Shown: piece by piece, positions 25,343 through 34,338 of the stretch | Layout: each line of letters starts with the position of its first letter | Position numbering within the stretch: the stretch's first letter is position 1 | Assembly (NCBI GenBank): GCA_016710285.1 | Contig: JADJXR010000001.1 | Location: 496,001-560,000 of the forward strand | Source of the DNA: Chlorobiota bacterium | GTDB taxonomy: Bacteria; Bacteroidota; Ignavibacteria; OLB7 | DNA: 64,000 nucleotides | Direction: 5' to 3' | Made by a program: the position numbers and the translations under genes | Notes under the pieces: generated by a model | What the model was told of the DNA's origin: nothing | The model's input: only the letters and a program-made list of their open reading frames with translations | The model's database searches: none

Positions 25343-26374
25343 TCACCCGTTTTTCCCTGCGATTCCCAGCCGCTCGAACAGCCCAACGGCCAGCATTGGC
25401 AGCGCGATGGTGGCATCGCATTGGACCTCGGCAGAGACGGCGTTCTCCGTGTATTTCCCCCAGCTTACCGACTCGCTGATGGTGCAGCCGCTAAGCCCGC
25501 CCCAGCTTGGGGAATCGGTGTAAATGCGAACGGTGCGGTCGTAGCCGTGGCGCTCGGTTGCGCCGGTCATCTCCAGCAACGGCCAGGCTTGTTGCGCCCA
25601 GTTGCGTGGCACTCCACCGCCAATAATCAGCGTCCCGCCACGCTCCTTTGCCAGCAGGCTGTGGGCAAACGTGTGAACGTCGGCAAGCTCATCCAACACA
25701 ATCTTCCAATTGTTCCTCATGTTGTATTTCACAAGGTTCAGGGCGTACTCGCTGTCGGTGGTTGCGCCGCAGTAAATCGGGACGTTGTGGCGCGCCGCAG
25801 CGGCAAGGATTCCCCGCTTTCCCATCGAGTCCAGAGCCAGCCCAGTAAGGCGGAACAGCTCCTGCGGGCGAACAAGCCAGGGCTGAAGCGGGTCAATCCC
25901 GTTGTCGGCAAAGTATTTCGTCAGGATTGCCTCCAGCAGGACCTCACCTTTGTGGTAGCCATCTTCCGGCAAGAAGGTGTCGTAGATGCGGTTGATGTGA
26001 TGCTCAAAAAGTTCGGCATCGTCCACCGCAGTTGCGCCAACAAAATGCCCTTGATTTTCCGGGTCGGCATGGTTCACCATCGAGTGGCTCATGTTGGCCC
26101 CGGTGCTGACCAGCGCGTCAATGATCCCATGCTCGATGAACTGCGTCACCACCTCCTCCATTCCGCCGGGAACCATTGCCCCGGCAAGGGTCATAATCAC
26201 CATGCACTCTTCGTCGCGAACCATGTTTTCCAGCACGTCAAGGCAGCGGCTTAGCGCACGCCCCTGGAAAGAACAGCCCCCTAGGCGTTCCAACAAGTCG
26301 TTCACGCCGGCCACATCCTTCGGCGAAACTGGTGCGATTTTTTTCTGGAGATACTCTTCTCGTGTATGCTGCAT
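25343..26374 (-). CDS. deoxyhypusine synthase-like (homospermidine synthase-type) protein
   Basis: The 343-residue protein is clearly in the deoxyhypusine synthase family, NAD- and spermidine-using enzymes. It shows GAMVPGGM, STGANMSHSM, TDSEYALNL, IIGGGVPRNW and the SESVSWGKYTE motif near the C-terminus. In eukaryotes and archaea the enzyme modifies eIF5A; bacteria lack that target, and some bacterial members make homospermidine. By motif alignment the residue at the catalytic Lys329 position of the human enzyme (GGGVVKHH) is Arg here (GGGVPRNW). It has its own TAnnTTTG-like promoter box upstream. Exact reaction is open. Confidence 0.88.
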   Translation of the reverse strand: MQHTREEYLQKKIAPVSPKDVAGVNDLLERLGGCSFQGRALSRCLDVLENMVRDEECMVIMTLAGAMVPGGMEEVVTQFIEHGIIDALVSTGANMSHSMVNHADPENQGHFVGATAVDDAELFEHHINRIYDTFLPEDGYHKGEVLLEAILTKYFADNGIDPLQPWLVRPQELFRLTGLALDSMGKRGILAAAARHNVPIYCGATTDSEYALNLVKYNMRNNWKIVLDELADVHTFAHSLLAKERGGTLIIGGGVPRNWAQQAWPLLEMTGATERHGYDRTVRIYTDSPSWGGLSGCTISESVSWGKYTENAVSAEVQCDATIALPMLAVGLFERLGIAGKNG

Positions 26375-26448
26375 GGTTGGTAAAATTCAGGATTGTGCGT
26401 TCGGTTGATGGATACCTTCCGGGTACCTTCGCGGTACGTTGACGGCGG

Positions 26449-26456
26449 CAAATGTA
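26449..26456 (-). promoter_or_regulatory. putative -7 promoter element of the deoxyhypusine synthase-like gene
   Basis: On the minus strand TACATTTG matches TAnnTTTG, about 75 bases before the start codon. No convincing -33 TTG at standard spacing. Confidence 0.35.
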
Positions 26457-26556
26457 CAGTGGGAAGAAGGAACGGAGAAGTAAGAAATCAAGCGCGAGCA
26501 ACCGCCACAGCAGGCCGCGCCAACGCATCCCCGCAGCCAATTGCTCTGCCTGATGT

Positions 26557-28056
26557 TTACCAGAACACTTCCTTCACCACAACGCGGCTTCCCAAGCGAA
26601 CCACCAGCACGTAGAAGCCTTTGCGAAGCTCACTGGCGGGAAGCTGTAGCCTTGTTGTGCCAGCCCCCAGCAAGGCGTGGTGGCTCCAGGTAGATTCCCC
26701 GCGAACGTCATACAGCGAAAGCTCCACCCGGCCCGAACGGGGCAACTGGATATCCACAGCGGCCAGGTCCGGACCGGAGACGACCGCGCACTGAAGTTCC
26801 GTTGAAAGATTGACCGGCTGCTCAACAGAGATCGCGCTGCTCCCCCCTTCCGTCGCACCAATGGAGCGGACGGGAAAGAACGGGTGGCGGTTGTAATCGT
26901 GGGTTGGTTCGGCAACGGGAAACCCCGCGCCGATTGCCGGGGATCCCGTGAGGAGCGAGACATCCGCTGGCGCGGCCAACAGCAGCGGGTCCTGCCCAAT
27001 AATGCCGTCCGATTCGGCAGACGGAAGGTTCGGGCCGTTCCAGCTTCCGTTCTCGGCATTGAACCACAGGTTGTTGGAAAAGGTGAAGGTTGCCGGGCGG
27101 GTGTTCCCCCCGATGTTCAGCGTTGGGTTGGCGGCCACGTTCCCCACCACCACAATGTTGTTCCGGAAGGTGTTGTCGCCGCATTGCAGGAACTGCGGCT
27201 CGATGGTTTCCTGAAGGATGCGTATGGCCCAGCGTTTTGGAAGATAGATGGTGTTGTTCACCACTTCGCTGTTGACCGTTCCAACAAAGGCAACCGCAGC
27301 ATCGGCCCCCACAAAAACGTTGCTGTAAACCTTGATCCGTGCCGACTCATAGTTGGTTCCCAACGGGCGGAAGAACTGAAGCGAGGTGGACCCACCGATA
27401 TTAATTGCGCGTGCGCCGCCATCAATAAACGTGTTCCCTTCAATGCGGATATCACTTGTTCCCCCTTTTGCCTGGATGCAATTGGACCCGGCATTCTGGA
27501 ACCGATTGCGAAGGAAATTGCCGCCGTGGCAGCCAACCATATCAATCATGCTTCCCCCTGTCGCACCGTTCTGGAAGGTGCAATCGCTGACCCAGAAACT
27601 GTCAACGCCGGACATTTTCAGAAGATCGTTATTTCCGGTGGCGTTGATATCCAGCCAGCGGCATTGCTCGATCACCAGGTGGTGGGCGGGGGTGTCGTAG
27701 CTTCCGCCGTCGTCAATGTTCAAGCCATTCCCAGTTTGGCCGCCAAAGCTGATCCCGATGATCCGAAGGTACGCCGGGTCGGAAAGTTGCCACGAGTTTG
27801 TTCCGCCACGGATCACCGTTTCCTCCCCTTCCCCCATGATCGTGATCCACGCATCGGCACGCCCTTGCAAGCCTTCCACATATTGCCCGCCGGCATGGGT
27901 TCCAAGTTTGAAGAGGATGGTGTCGCCCGGCTGCACGGCGGCGGCGGCGGATTCCAAGTTGGAGTAATCGGCTCCCGGGCCAACAGTCAGCGTGCGGGAA
28001 ATGCCCAGCGTGGGGAGCAGAAGGATTGCGAAAAGCACCAGTAGCAGAGTTTTCAT
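26557..28056 (-). CDS. secreted parallel beta-helix protein with type IX sorting-like domain
   Basis: The 499-residue protein starts with a signal peptide (MKTLLLVLFAILLLPTLG). The main part is a right-handed parallel beta-helix region, seen as successive short strands such as YLRIIGISF, HLVIEQCRWL, FWVSDCTFQNG, DIRIEGNTFIDGG, RIKVYSNVFVG and ATFTFSNNLWF. The last 70 residues (SGRVELSLYDVRGE ... LRKGFYVLVVRLGSRVVVKEV) look like a type IX secretion system sorting domain. It is probably exported to the surface and may bind or cut polysaccharide, but no catalytic motif is clear. ATG 28056 is chosen because the signal peptide begins there. Confidence 0.9.
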   Translation of the reverse strand: MKTLLLVLFAILLLPTLGISRTLTVGPGADYSNLESAAAAVQPGDTILFKLGTHAGGQYVEGLQGRADAWITIMGEGEETVIRGGTNSWQLSDPAYLRIIGISFGGQTGNGLNIDDGGSYDTPAHHLVIEQCRWLDINATGNNDLLKMSGVDSFWVSDCTFQNGATGGSMIDMVGCHGGNFLRNRFQNAGSNCIQAKGGTSDIRIEGNTFIDGGARAINIGGSTSLQFFRPLGTNYESARIKVYSNVFVGADAAVAFVGTVNSEVVNNTIYLPKRWAIRILQETIEPQFLQCGDNTFRNNIVVVGNVAANPTLNIGGNTRPATFTFSNNLWFNAENGSWNGPNLPSAESDGIIGQDPLLLAAPADVSLLTGSPAIGAGFPVAEPTHDYNRHPFFPVRSIGATEGGSSAISVEQPVNLSTELQCAVVSGPDLAAVDIQLPRSGRVELSLYDVRGESTWSHHALLGAGTTRLQLPASELRKGFYVLVVRLGSRVVVKEVFW

Positions 28057-28097
28057 CGGGCGTAGAAAGGTTGTTGGACGTGAAGGAAGAACCGGTA

Positions 28098-28105
28098 CAA
28101 AGGTA
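28098..28105 (-). promoter_or_regulatory. putative -7 promoter element of the beta-helix gene
   Basis: Minus-strand TACCTTTG (TAnnTTTG) lies 41 bases before the start. The nearest upstream TTG is 25 bases away, longer than usual, so only the -7 box is supported. Confidence 0.35.
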
Positions 28106-28148
28106 ATCATGGAGATTGCTTTGTTGGTTGCAAAGCGATTCCGTCGGC

Positions 28149-28177
28149 TTGGCATTCCCCTCTATCGCTTACTTTTG
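28149..28177 (+). promoter_or_regulatory. putative promoter of terC
   Basis: TTG (28149-28151), an 18-base spacer and TACTTTTG (28170-28177) fit the Bacteroidota -33/-7 pattern, 45 bases before the terC ATG. It is divergent from the beta-helix promoter. Confidence 0.5.
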
Positions 28178-28222
28178 TCCTCCACAAAACCTATCACCAA
28201 AATTTTTGAACAGACCAGCAAC

Positions 28223-29038
28223 ATGATTGAAGCACTCCTTACTGGCCCAGTGCTTGCCAGCCTTGCGGCATTGACCGCAATGGAGATCGTTCTTGGCGTT
28301 GACAACATCATCTTCATCTCCATTTTGGCCTCGCGTTTGCCGCAATCGGACCAATCGCGGGCGCGGCTGATTGGGCTTGGGTTGGCCTGTATCCTCCGCG
28401 TTGCATTGATCTTTGCGATCGGCTGGATTATCAGCTTATCGCAGCCCTTTTTCACCCTGTTTGGCCACCCATTTGCTGGGCGCGATCTGATCCTGCTGGG
28501 GGGCGGCCTGTTCCTGATTTACAAGGCCACGAAGGAGATTCACAACAAGTTAGAAGGCTCGGAAGATATTCATGGCGGGGGGGCCGAAAAGTCGGAGTTC
28601 GGAAGCGTCGTGATGCAGATCATGCTGCTGAATATCGTCTTCTCGCTAGACTCCATCATCACCGCTGTTGGGATGACCAGCCAGCTGCAACCAGCCATCC
28701 AGATTGAGACGATGGTGATTGCTGTGGTGCTCTCGCTGGGGTTCATGCTGGCAACCGGGCGGCCTGTTGGCGACTTCGTGATGCGCCACCCCACCGTGAA
28801 AATGCTGGCGCTTGCCTTCTTGCTGATGATCGGGATGACGCTGGTGGCCGAATCATTCCACGTTGAGATTCCGAAGGGATATGTCTATTCGGCAATGGCC
28901 TTCAGCGTGTTTGTGGAGATGCTGAACCTGTGGGCGAAGAAACGCCAACAAGACCGTGGCAAGAAGCTCCCCGAGGCGGTTCACCTTCACCAAAACGTGA
29001 CCGGCGTGCCGCTGGCGCAGGAAGAGGGGAAGCGGTAG
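28223..29038 (+). CDS. TerC family integral membrane protein
   Basis: TerC/Alx proteins are multi-pass membrane proteins linked to tellurite resistance and manganese export. The 271-residue product has about seven membrane helices and the signature acidic motif ALTAMEIVLGVDNIIFISI near residue 17, plus the second MLLNIVFSLDSIITAVGM motif. Start ATG 28223 begins MIEALLTGP, the usual N-terminus; the longer upstream frame overlaps the divergent beta-helix gene. The TAG stop (29036-29038) is the TAG of a GGTAGCGG hairpin repeat, so the repeat has set the protein's end. Confidence 0.94.
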   Translation: MIEALLTGPVLASLAALTAMEIVLGVDNIIFISILASRLPQSDQSRARLIGLGLACILRVALIFAIGWIISLSQPFFTLFGHPFAGRDLILLGGGLFLIYKATKEIHNKLEGSEDIHGGGAEKSEFGSVVMQIMLLNIVFSLDSIITAVGMTSQLQPAIQIETMVIAVVLSLGFMLATGRPVGDFVMRHPTVKMLALAFLLMIGMTLVAESFHVEIPKGYVYSAMAFSVFVEMLNLWAKKRQQDRGKKLPEAVHLHQNVTGVPLAQEEGKR

Positions 29039-29085
29039 CGGCCCCGACCTCTGTCGGGATTGATAACAGGTCTTTAGCCTGCCCA
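29034..29085. repeat. GTAG-headed hairpin repeat after terC
   Basis: Contains GGTAGCGG, the CCCCGAC/GTCGGG hairpin and the AGG-TCTTTAG-CCT hairpin. It provides the terC stop codon. Confidence 0.85.
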
Positions 29086-29111
29086 GGCCGCTTTGAAATC
29101 CACCCCAAAAA

Positions 29112-29149
29112 GAAGCAAGGGCACCGAACTCAATCGGCACCCTTGCTTG
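29112..29149 (-). terminator. terminator after the von Willebrand A gene
   Basis: Arms AAGCAAGGG (from 29113) and CCCTTGCTT (to 29148) pair perfectly. On the minus strand the hairpin is followed by CTTTTTGGGG, 48 bases past the gene stop. Confidence 0.75.
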
Positions 29150-29197
29150 GGGAATCTTTGCAGAATCGTCGCAGGCTCTTCTTCCAGAAGCCGTTGT

Positions 29198-30880
29198 TTA
29201 TTTCACCACTTGCACGCCGTAGATGGCCGTCACTCCGGGGGCGGCAAGGCGGATGAAGTAGCGGCCCGCAGGAAGCGCGGCGGTGCTGATGCTTTGCTGG
29301 TGCTGGCCCGTTTCCATCTGCCCCTCCACCACCGTCTTCACCACCTCACCGCTAACGTTCATCACCGTAATCACAACGCGCCCGGGCTGGCCGATGCGGA
29401 ACCGGAGCGTGGCTGCGTCGCGCAATGGGTTTGGGGAAACAGCAAGGATTGCCGTGCCGTTGTCGCCAGCGGTTTCGGCGGCGACGCTGGTTCCGGTTTG
29501 CGGGGCGCGATAACTTCCGCTGCCGCCGCTGATGGTGGTGTCGTCGGGAATGGCGAAGCGTGGTTCAACGCTGCGAAGCGTTCCGTTGCGCCGCCGGTCG
29601 GGGGTGGTGTAATACACCGAACAGCACCCTTTCTCAAACACCAGCTCGGCAATCGAAGCAAAGACGCTATCCATTGCGCCGGCATCGCGCACGCTGAAGT
29701 ATTTCCCTCCGGTTCCGGCAGCAAGCAGTTTTAGCGAGTCGTCGGTATCCAGCAGCAACCCAATGGCGAACACCGGAACGTTCGCTTGCTTGGCGCGTGC
29801 GATCACCGTCTGGATGCTTTGCACTGCCGAGCGGTTGTCCTCGCCATCGCTAAGCAGCACGATTGCCTTGCGCGGGTTGGTCCGGTTTTCAATGGCTGCG
29901 ATTGCGGTCATCACCGCATCGTTCATTGCGGTGTAGCCCTGAGCCGTAAGGTTATCAATGGCGCGGTCCAGCAGCGCGCGGTTGTTGGTCCAGGACTGGT
30001 CCAGCGTGGTGGCATCGCTGAAGGAGAACATGGCGGCTTCATCAATCGGGTCCAGCTTGGCGGTGAATTTCTTTCCGGCGGTTTTGGTTTCGGCCAGCCG
30101 CGTGCTGGCTCCGAACGGGTCGCGCATGCTTCCGCTGCGGTCGAACACCATCGCCACCGAGACCGGCATGATCCGCTCGGCACAATTGATGCTGTCAATC
30201 TGCACCGGGGTTCCATCTTCGGTGAGTGATAGCTTGCCGGCTAAGTCTTCGTAGCGGATTCCTTCGCGGTTGGCTTTCACCGAAACGCGGATCACCGGGA
30301 AGCGGGAGGAATCCACGCCGCACAGGTCAATCCCGTAGTTCGGAAGCTCCTCCACCAGCACATACAACGCGCCGCTGTTGTTGTCGTGGGCATCCCGTTT
30401 CTGAAGGTTCTTGAAGTTCCAATCCACAATCGCGGTGCTGATCTGCCGCCCGGTTCCCTGAACAATCATGCTGTAACGGTGGTCCTGGCGGTAGGGCATT
30501 TGGGGGAAGGGTTTGTCATCAACCCGCAGCCCGTGCGAGTCGTACATCCGGCTGTCGCCCACGTAGATCGGGTAGCCTTCTGGGAAGATTCTCCACTCCA
30601 ATTTTTCCCATTCTTCTTTTGGGAAGGAGTAAATCCAAAGCGGGTCCACACTGCTGTTGACGGTATCTTCCCACATGGAGTAGGTTCCCCAGGCGGTGAT
30701 GCGATAGCGGTGGTTTGCGGAAGTGGCGTCGGGGGTGAACAGGGTGTCGGCCGAGCGTGCGTCAAGGGTGAACAGGTGGGGGAAACGCCGCTGGGCGTTG
30801 GCCGGCATGGCAAGCAGAAGCGATAGCAACACCGCGCAGAGTGTCCCGGTGGCCGGGATGTAGAATCGAGAGTTGTTCAT
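29198..30880 (-). CDS. secreted von Willebrand factor A domain protein with type IX sorting-like domain
   Basis: The 560-residue protein has a signal peptide (MNNSRFYIPATG...AMPANAQ). After an N-terminal beta-rich region (about 30-220), a von Willebrand A domain holds a complete metal-ion-dependent adhesion site start (MVFDRSGSMRDPF near residue 250) and the LSDGEDNRS segment. The last 80 residues (VSPNPLRDAATLRFRIG ... LPAGRYFIRLAAPG) match a type IX secretion sorting domain. A cell-surface adhesion or protein-binding role is likely. ATG 30880 is used; ATG 30898 is six codons earlier. Confidence 0.9.
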   Translation of the reverse strand: MNNSRFYIPATGTLCAVLLSLLLAMPANAQRRFPHLFTLDARSADTLFTPDATSANHRYRITAWGTYSMWEDTVNSSVDPLWIYSFPKEEWEKLEWRIFPEGYPIYVGDSRMYDSHGLRVDDKPFPQMPYRQDHRYSMIVQGTGRQISTAIVDWNFKNLQKRDAHDNNSGALYVLVEELPNYGIDLCGVDSSRFPVIRVSVKANREGIRYEDLAGKLSLTEDGTPVQIDSINCAERIMPVSVAMVFDRSGSMRDPFGASTRLAETKTAGKKFTAKLDPIDEAAMFSFSDATTLDQSWTNNRALLDRAIDNLTAQGYTAMNDAVMTAIAAIENRTNPRKAIVLLSDGEDNRSAVQSIQTVIARAKQANVPVFAIGLLLDTDDSLKLLAAGTGGKYFSVRDAGAMDSVFASIAELVFEKGCCSVYYTTPDRRRNGTLRSVEPRFAIPDDTTISGGSGSYRAPQTGTSVAAETAGDNGTAILAVSPNPLRDAATLRFRIGQPGRVVITVMNVSGEVVKTVVEGQMETGQHQQSISTAALPAGRYFIRLAAPGVTAIYGVQVVK

Positions 30881-31043
30881 CGTGTTGTCAACCTCCATCA
30901 AGAAAATACAAACTGGATATGGTTTATGGATGCCGGACGCCTGATGACACAGCAGTTCGGAGTAAGTTGACAGCCGACAAGGAAGATTTTTTCCCGGAAC
31001 AGAAAGCACGCAAAAGGAACACAGCCAAGCAAGGAAGAACCCG

Positions 31044-31406
31044 ATGATGAAGCTGAAGCCGATAATGAAACGAAGGATCGTCTCGGCATTGTCCCTGACA
31101 ACTCTGTTCCTTGCTGCGAGCACACTTCTGTCCGATGCTCCCCTTCGGGTTCAGCTTGTTCATGCTTGCATTGTGGTGATCGTCTTCACCATTCCAGCAC
31201 TCTGGATCGGCAGTTGGGATGATATCCTGAAGCGGTGGTGGATTCCCGCGTGTGCTGGAATTATCGGTGGCCTTGCATGGGAACTGGGAGGCATGGCCAC
31301 CATAAGTAAATATGAATTTATCGGGGTGGGGATTTACCTCTGGATGACAGCGGCTTCAGTGCTGACGCTGAGCATCCATGGCGCAACAAGTATGAAGCGG
31401 GCATAA
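31044..31406 (+). CDS. hypothetical small membrane protein
   Basis: The 120-residue protein has four hydrophobic segments (about residues 14-28, 36-58, 68-84 and 95-111) and a basic N-terminus. I recognise no family. It is transcribed divergently from the von Willebrand gene and has a shared terminator with the TlpA-like gene that faces it. Confidence 0.65.
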   Translation: MMKLKPIMKRRIVSALSLTTLFLAASTLLSDAPLRVQLVHACIVVIVFTIPALWIGSWDDILKRWWIPACAGIIGGLAWELGGMATISKYEFIGVGIYLWMTAASVLTLSIHGATSMKRA

Positions 31407-31434
31407 GCTCCATTGGCAAATTGCCACACAACAG

Positions 31435-31470
31435 AACAGCCCGAGCCGCTCCATCGCGGCCCGGGCTGTT
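31435..31470. terminator. bidirectional terminator between convergent genes
   Basis: A 15-bp stem with one mismatch (AACAGCCCGAGCCGC at 31435-31449, GCGGCCCGGGCTGTT at 31456-31470) lies between the membrane protein gene and the TlpA-like gene. Confidence 0.75.
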
Positions 31471-31495
31471 GTGCTGATTGGGTTGGTGCTGCGGG

Positions 31496-33160
31496 TTAGT
31501 TCATCGCTTGCTTGCCATCCAGATGTTTTGCAAGCGTTGCATCAAGGTCGCTTCCGCGCAAGTCCGATTCGGTGGCGATAATCATGCCGTCGGGGCCAAC
31601 AAGAATCGGCTTGGGGATTCCCATCACCTCGAACCGTTTCGACAAATCATTCTTGAACCCCTTTTCCACAAAGGTGTGCAGCCACGGCATCTTCCATTTC
31701 TTCTCGCGGAACGGCGCGATGTCCTCCACCTTCCCATCGAACGATAAGCTCAGGACCGTGAACCCGTTCTTCCCGTGGTACTTCTCCCACGCGGCATGAA
31801 GGCTGGGCATCTCGGCCACGCATGGGCCGCACCATGTTGCCCAGAAATCAATCATGTAGGTCTTCCCCATCATGGTTTGGCGGCTGACTTTTTCGCCGGA
31901 AAGCAGCGTCACCTCAAAATCGGGAACCATCTTCCCCACGCGAATGGCGGCATCGGGGTTGTACTCGGTAAGGGAATATTCCATGCTTTCCAAATCCCCG
32001 TAATCTTTCTTCAGCCGTGCGTACAGCGTCCGCAGATCGGCTTCGCGGTTGGCATGGAACGCATCGTTCACTAACGAGGAAAGAACAATGGCTTGCACTT
32101 CGCGGTTGGGATTGGTTTCGATGAACTTCATGGCGGTGGTGGGCGCGCCGCTGCTGTCCGATGCCAGCGAAATGCGCACCGCTCCCCTTGCGTTTATCGC
32201 CCACAACGGTGATGTTGGCGGGGCGATGGATAGAACCTCGGTGGCCAAAGCGCTATTGGATTTTCCGGCCAAGAACTGCGCAAGCTGGATGGCCGCAAAC
32301 TGCCGCACCGTAGGGTCGCTGTTGCTCCGCATCTCTTTGGGCAGGACCTCAAGGCTTTGCAACGCCAGCGATGCCGGTTCTGGCGATTCCTTCCCCGCTT
32401 GGTACGCTTTCATCATCGCTATTCTCATCGCTCGGTAATCTTTTTCTACCATCGCGGCAAGGTCGGCCATCTGCTGCTGTGCGCGGCTTTCTGGGCCGAA
32501 CATTGTTTGGGCAACGGCATTGTTTTCGGCGGGGAGCATGGCGGGGTCGAAGGTGATCGTCACCTTCCCTTTCTTTGCTTTGTTCACCGCCATGATCGAG
32601 CGGTAATCGCCGCCGCCGTCATAAACATAGCCGGCACTGTTCGGCGCGTTGACGCTGCGCAGCCCATCGCCGCCGTCGGAAGTTGCGATACCGATCAGCT
32701 GGTAGCGGACCTGGCCGCCGTTTGCTGGCACCTGGAAGGTAAACCGGCCATCGTTGCCCCGCTTCATCGGCTTGGCAGATTGGAAATTGAACTCGTTCCA
32801 ATCCCCAATAATCCAGACGGTGTCGGGCTTGCGGTTGAAGTGGAGTTGGGCCAGGGTGACATCAAGGGTGACGTTCGGCATGCCGTCGCCAATCACCAGC
32901 GGAATGGTGTAGCCTTCGTGATCCACAGCGGTGAACTGAACGCTCCAAGCCCCAACGGATGGGATCGCCAGCGTGTAGCGTCCGTCGCGGCCAACCTCCA
33001 CCGTCTCCACAGGTTCCGGGGAGTTTTGGCGAAGCAGATGGACGTGCGCAAGCAGCGGAGCAGCCCCCGCCGCAGTTTTTACAGAACCGGTGACGCTAAC
33101 CCCGGAAATAGCAATTGCTGGCAATGCCAGCAGCAGAAAGAACGGAAGGAAACGCTTCAT
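31496..33160 (-). CDS. TlpA-family thiol-disulfide oxidoreductase with large N-terminal region
   Basis: The 554-residue protein starts with a signal peptide (MKRFLPFFLLLALPAIAIS). Residues about 25-110 look like a carboxypeptidase-regulatory/beta-sandwich region; the middle is mixed and unassigned. The last 140 residues are a thioredoxin domain of the TlpA/ResA type, with MIDFWATWCGPCVAEMPSL containing the CGPC redox pair. It probably works in the periplasm, reducing or resolving disulfides. ATG 33160 is used because the signal peptide starts there. Confidence 0.9.
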   Translation of the reverse strand: MKRFLPFFLLLALPAIAISGVSVTGSVKTAAGAAPLLAHVHLLRQNSPEPVETVEVGRDGRYTLAIPSVGAWSVQFTAVDHEGYTIPLVIGDGMPNVTLDVTLAQLHFNRKPDTVWIIGDWNEFNFQSAKPMKRGNDGRFTFQVPANGGQVRYQLIGIATSDGGDGLRSVNAPNSAGYVYDGGGDYRSIMAVNKAKKGKVTITFDPAMLPAENNAVAQTMFGPESRAQQQMADLAAMVEKDYRAMRIAMMKAYQAGKESPEPASLALQSLEVLPKEMRSNSDPTVRQFAAIQLAQFLAGKSNSALATEVLSIAPPTSPLWAINARGAVRISLASDSSGAPTTAMKFIETNPNREVQAIVLSSLVNDAFHANREADLRTLYARLKKDYGDLESMEYSLTEYNPDAAIRVGKMVPDFEVTLLSGEKVSRQTMMGKTYMIDFWATWCGPCVAEMPSLHAAWEKYHGKNGFTVLSLSFDGKVEDIAPFREKKWKMPWLHTFVEKGFKNDLSKRFEVMGIPKPILVGPDGMIIATESDLRGSDLDATLAKHLDGKQAMN

Positions 33161-33323
33161 AGAATTACCTCTCCTCCATAAAGGAAGTTGGATTGATGTT
33201 GCCACACGCCGCCGCAGCAACAAGGAATGGTTTTGGGCACAGACGATGAACGCGCCAAAATTGCATTTCGGCGCGTTCACGATCAAGGCATTCGCGAAAA
33301 AAAATTTGGAGAGAGGGGGTGAG

Positions 33324-34052
33324 TTAGAATTTGCGCGAGAGGTAGTTCGGCAGCATCTCGCGCCATGTTGGCCAGTCGTGCATCCACTCTTTTCCCCAGA
33401 ACTCTGTTTGGTGGGGGATTCCCTTGCGGTTCAGGATTTCGCTGATGCGGCGGGTTTCTCCTGGTGCCTCGTAGGCCCCTTGCCCGGTTAGGAAATGGAT
33501 GTTCGATTTCCCCTGCAAGGCGTGCAAGTAGCCCCCGCCTAAGTTTGGCAGATAGTGAACCGGGGAGTTGTAGAAGACATCCTCATCCCAGTGGCCGCCG
33601 CTGTATTGCTTCAGGTCGTAGATACCGCTCATGCCGATAACGCCATCGAACAGATCGGGGCGGCGGAACAGGACGTTGGCGGCATGGAACGCGCCCAACG
33701 AAACGCCCGTGGTGACAATCGGCGTGCGGCCACGCTGCGAGTTCCAGATGTACGGGACCACCTCGTTTTCGATGTAGCGGTTGTACTGCTGGTGGCGCAC
33801 CGCTTTTGCCCGGCCCGACATCCGTGGGTTCAGCCAGCTTTCGGCATTGATGGAGTTGATGGAGAAGACCTTGCACTTCCCCGCCTCGATGTGCGGGCGG
33901 ATAGATTCGATCATATAGAACCGTTCGTACTCCAAATAATCCGCCGCTGCCGACGGGAACATCAGAAGTGCGAAACCATAGGTTCCGTACACCGCAATCT
34001 CCATTTTGCGGTTAAGGCTTGGGCTGTACCAAGAGTCAAGGGATCGTTGCAT
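33324..34052 (-). CDS. alpha/beta-hydrolase esterase (esterase D family-like)
   Basis: The 242-residue protein belongs to the esterase family that includes esterase D and antigen 85. The nucleophile elbow reads GVSLGAFHA (Ser in GxSxG) near residue 120; the likely acid and His follow in the region TEFWGKEWMHDWPTWRE (His at about residue 225). There is no signal peptide from ATG 34052, so it is cytosolic unless an upstream start is used. Substrate unknown. Confidence 0.85.
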   Translation of the reverse strand: MQRSLDSWYSPSLNRKMEIAVYGTYGFALLMFPSAAADYLEYERFYMIESIRPHIEAGKCKVFSINSINAESWLNPRMSGRAKAVRHQQYNRYIENEVVPYIWNSQRGRTPIVTTGVSLGAFHAANVLFRRPDLFDGVIGMSGIYDLKQYSGGHWDEDVFYNSPVHYLPNLGGGYLHALQGKSNIHFLTGQGAYEAPGETRRISEILNRKGIPHQTEFWGKEWMHDWPTWREMLPNYLSRKF

Positions 34053-34282
34053 GATGCGAAGAGTTGATGTGTTGAACGGAAGGATTCCTGAGGAAAGCGG
34101 CGGCCAATTTAACAGGAACCGGCAAAGACGCAAGCAGGGGGTTGGGACTTTTCTCAAAGAATTTTCCCGGGCACTTCTTGCCAGCGTGATTGCCACCACC
34201 AATAGCCATAAACGAACCGACCCAGGCCGATTGGCCCAGGCCGATTCGCGGTGCAGACTGACTGTGATCCAGTAGTCGGCGG

Positions 34283-34290
34283 CAAAGGTA
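34283..34290 (-). promoter_or_regulatory. possible -7 promoter element upstream of the esterase
   Basis: Minus-strand TACCTTTG matches TAnnTTTG but lies about 230 bases from the esterase ATG, implying a long leader. No -33 TTG is visible at standard spacing. Confidence 0.25.
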
Positions 34291-34338
34291 CAACATCGCT
34301 TTCTCCGATTCCAGCGTTCATCCGAACGCCTGCGGGAA

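Noticed and set aside
26884..28044. Long open frame antisense to the beta-helix gene
   Set aside because: No signal or domain, while the opposite strand has signal peptide, helix repeats and a sorting-like end.
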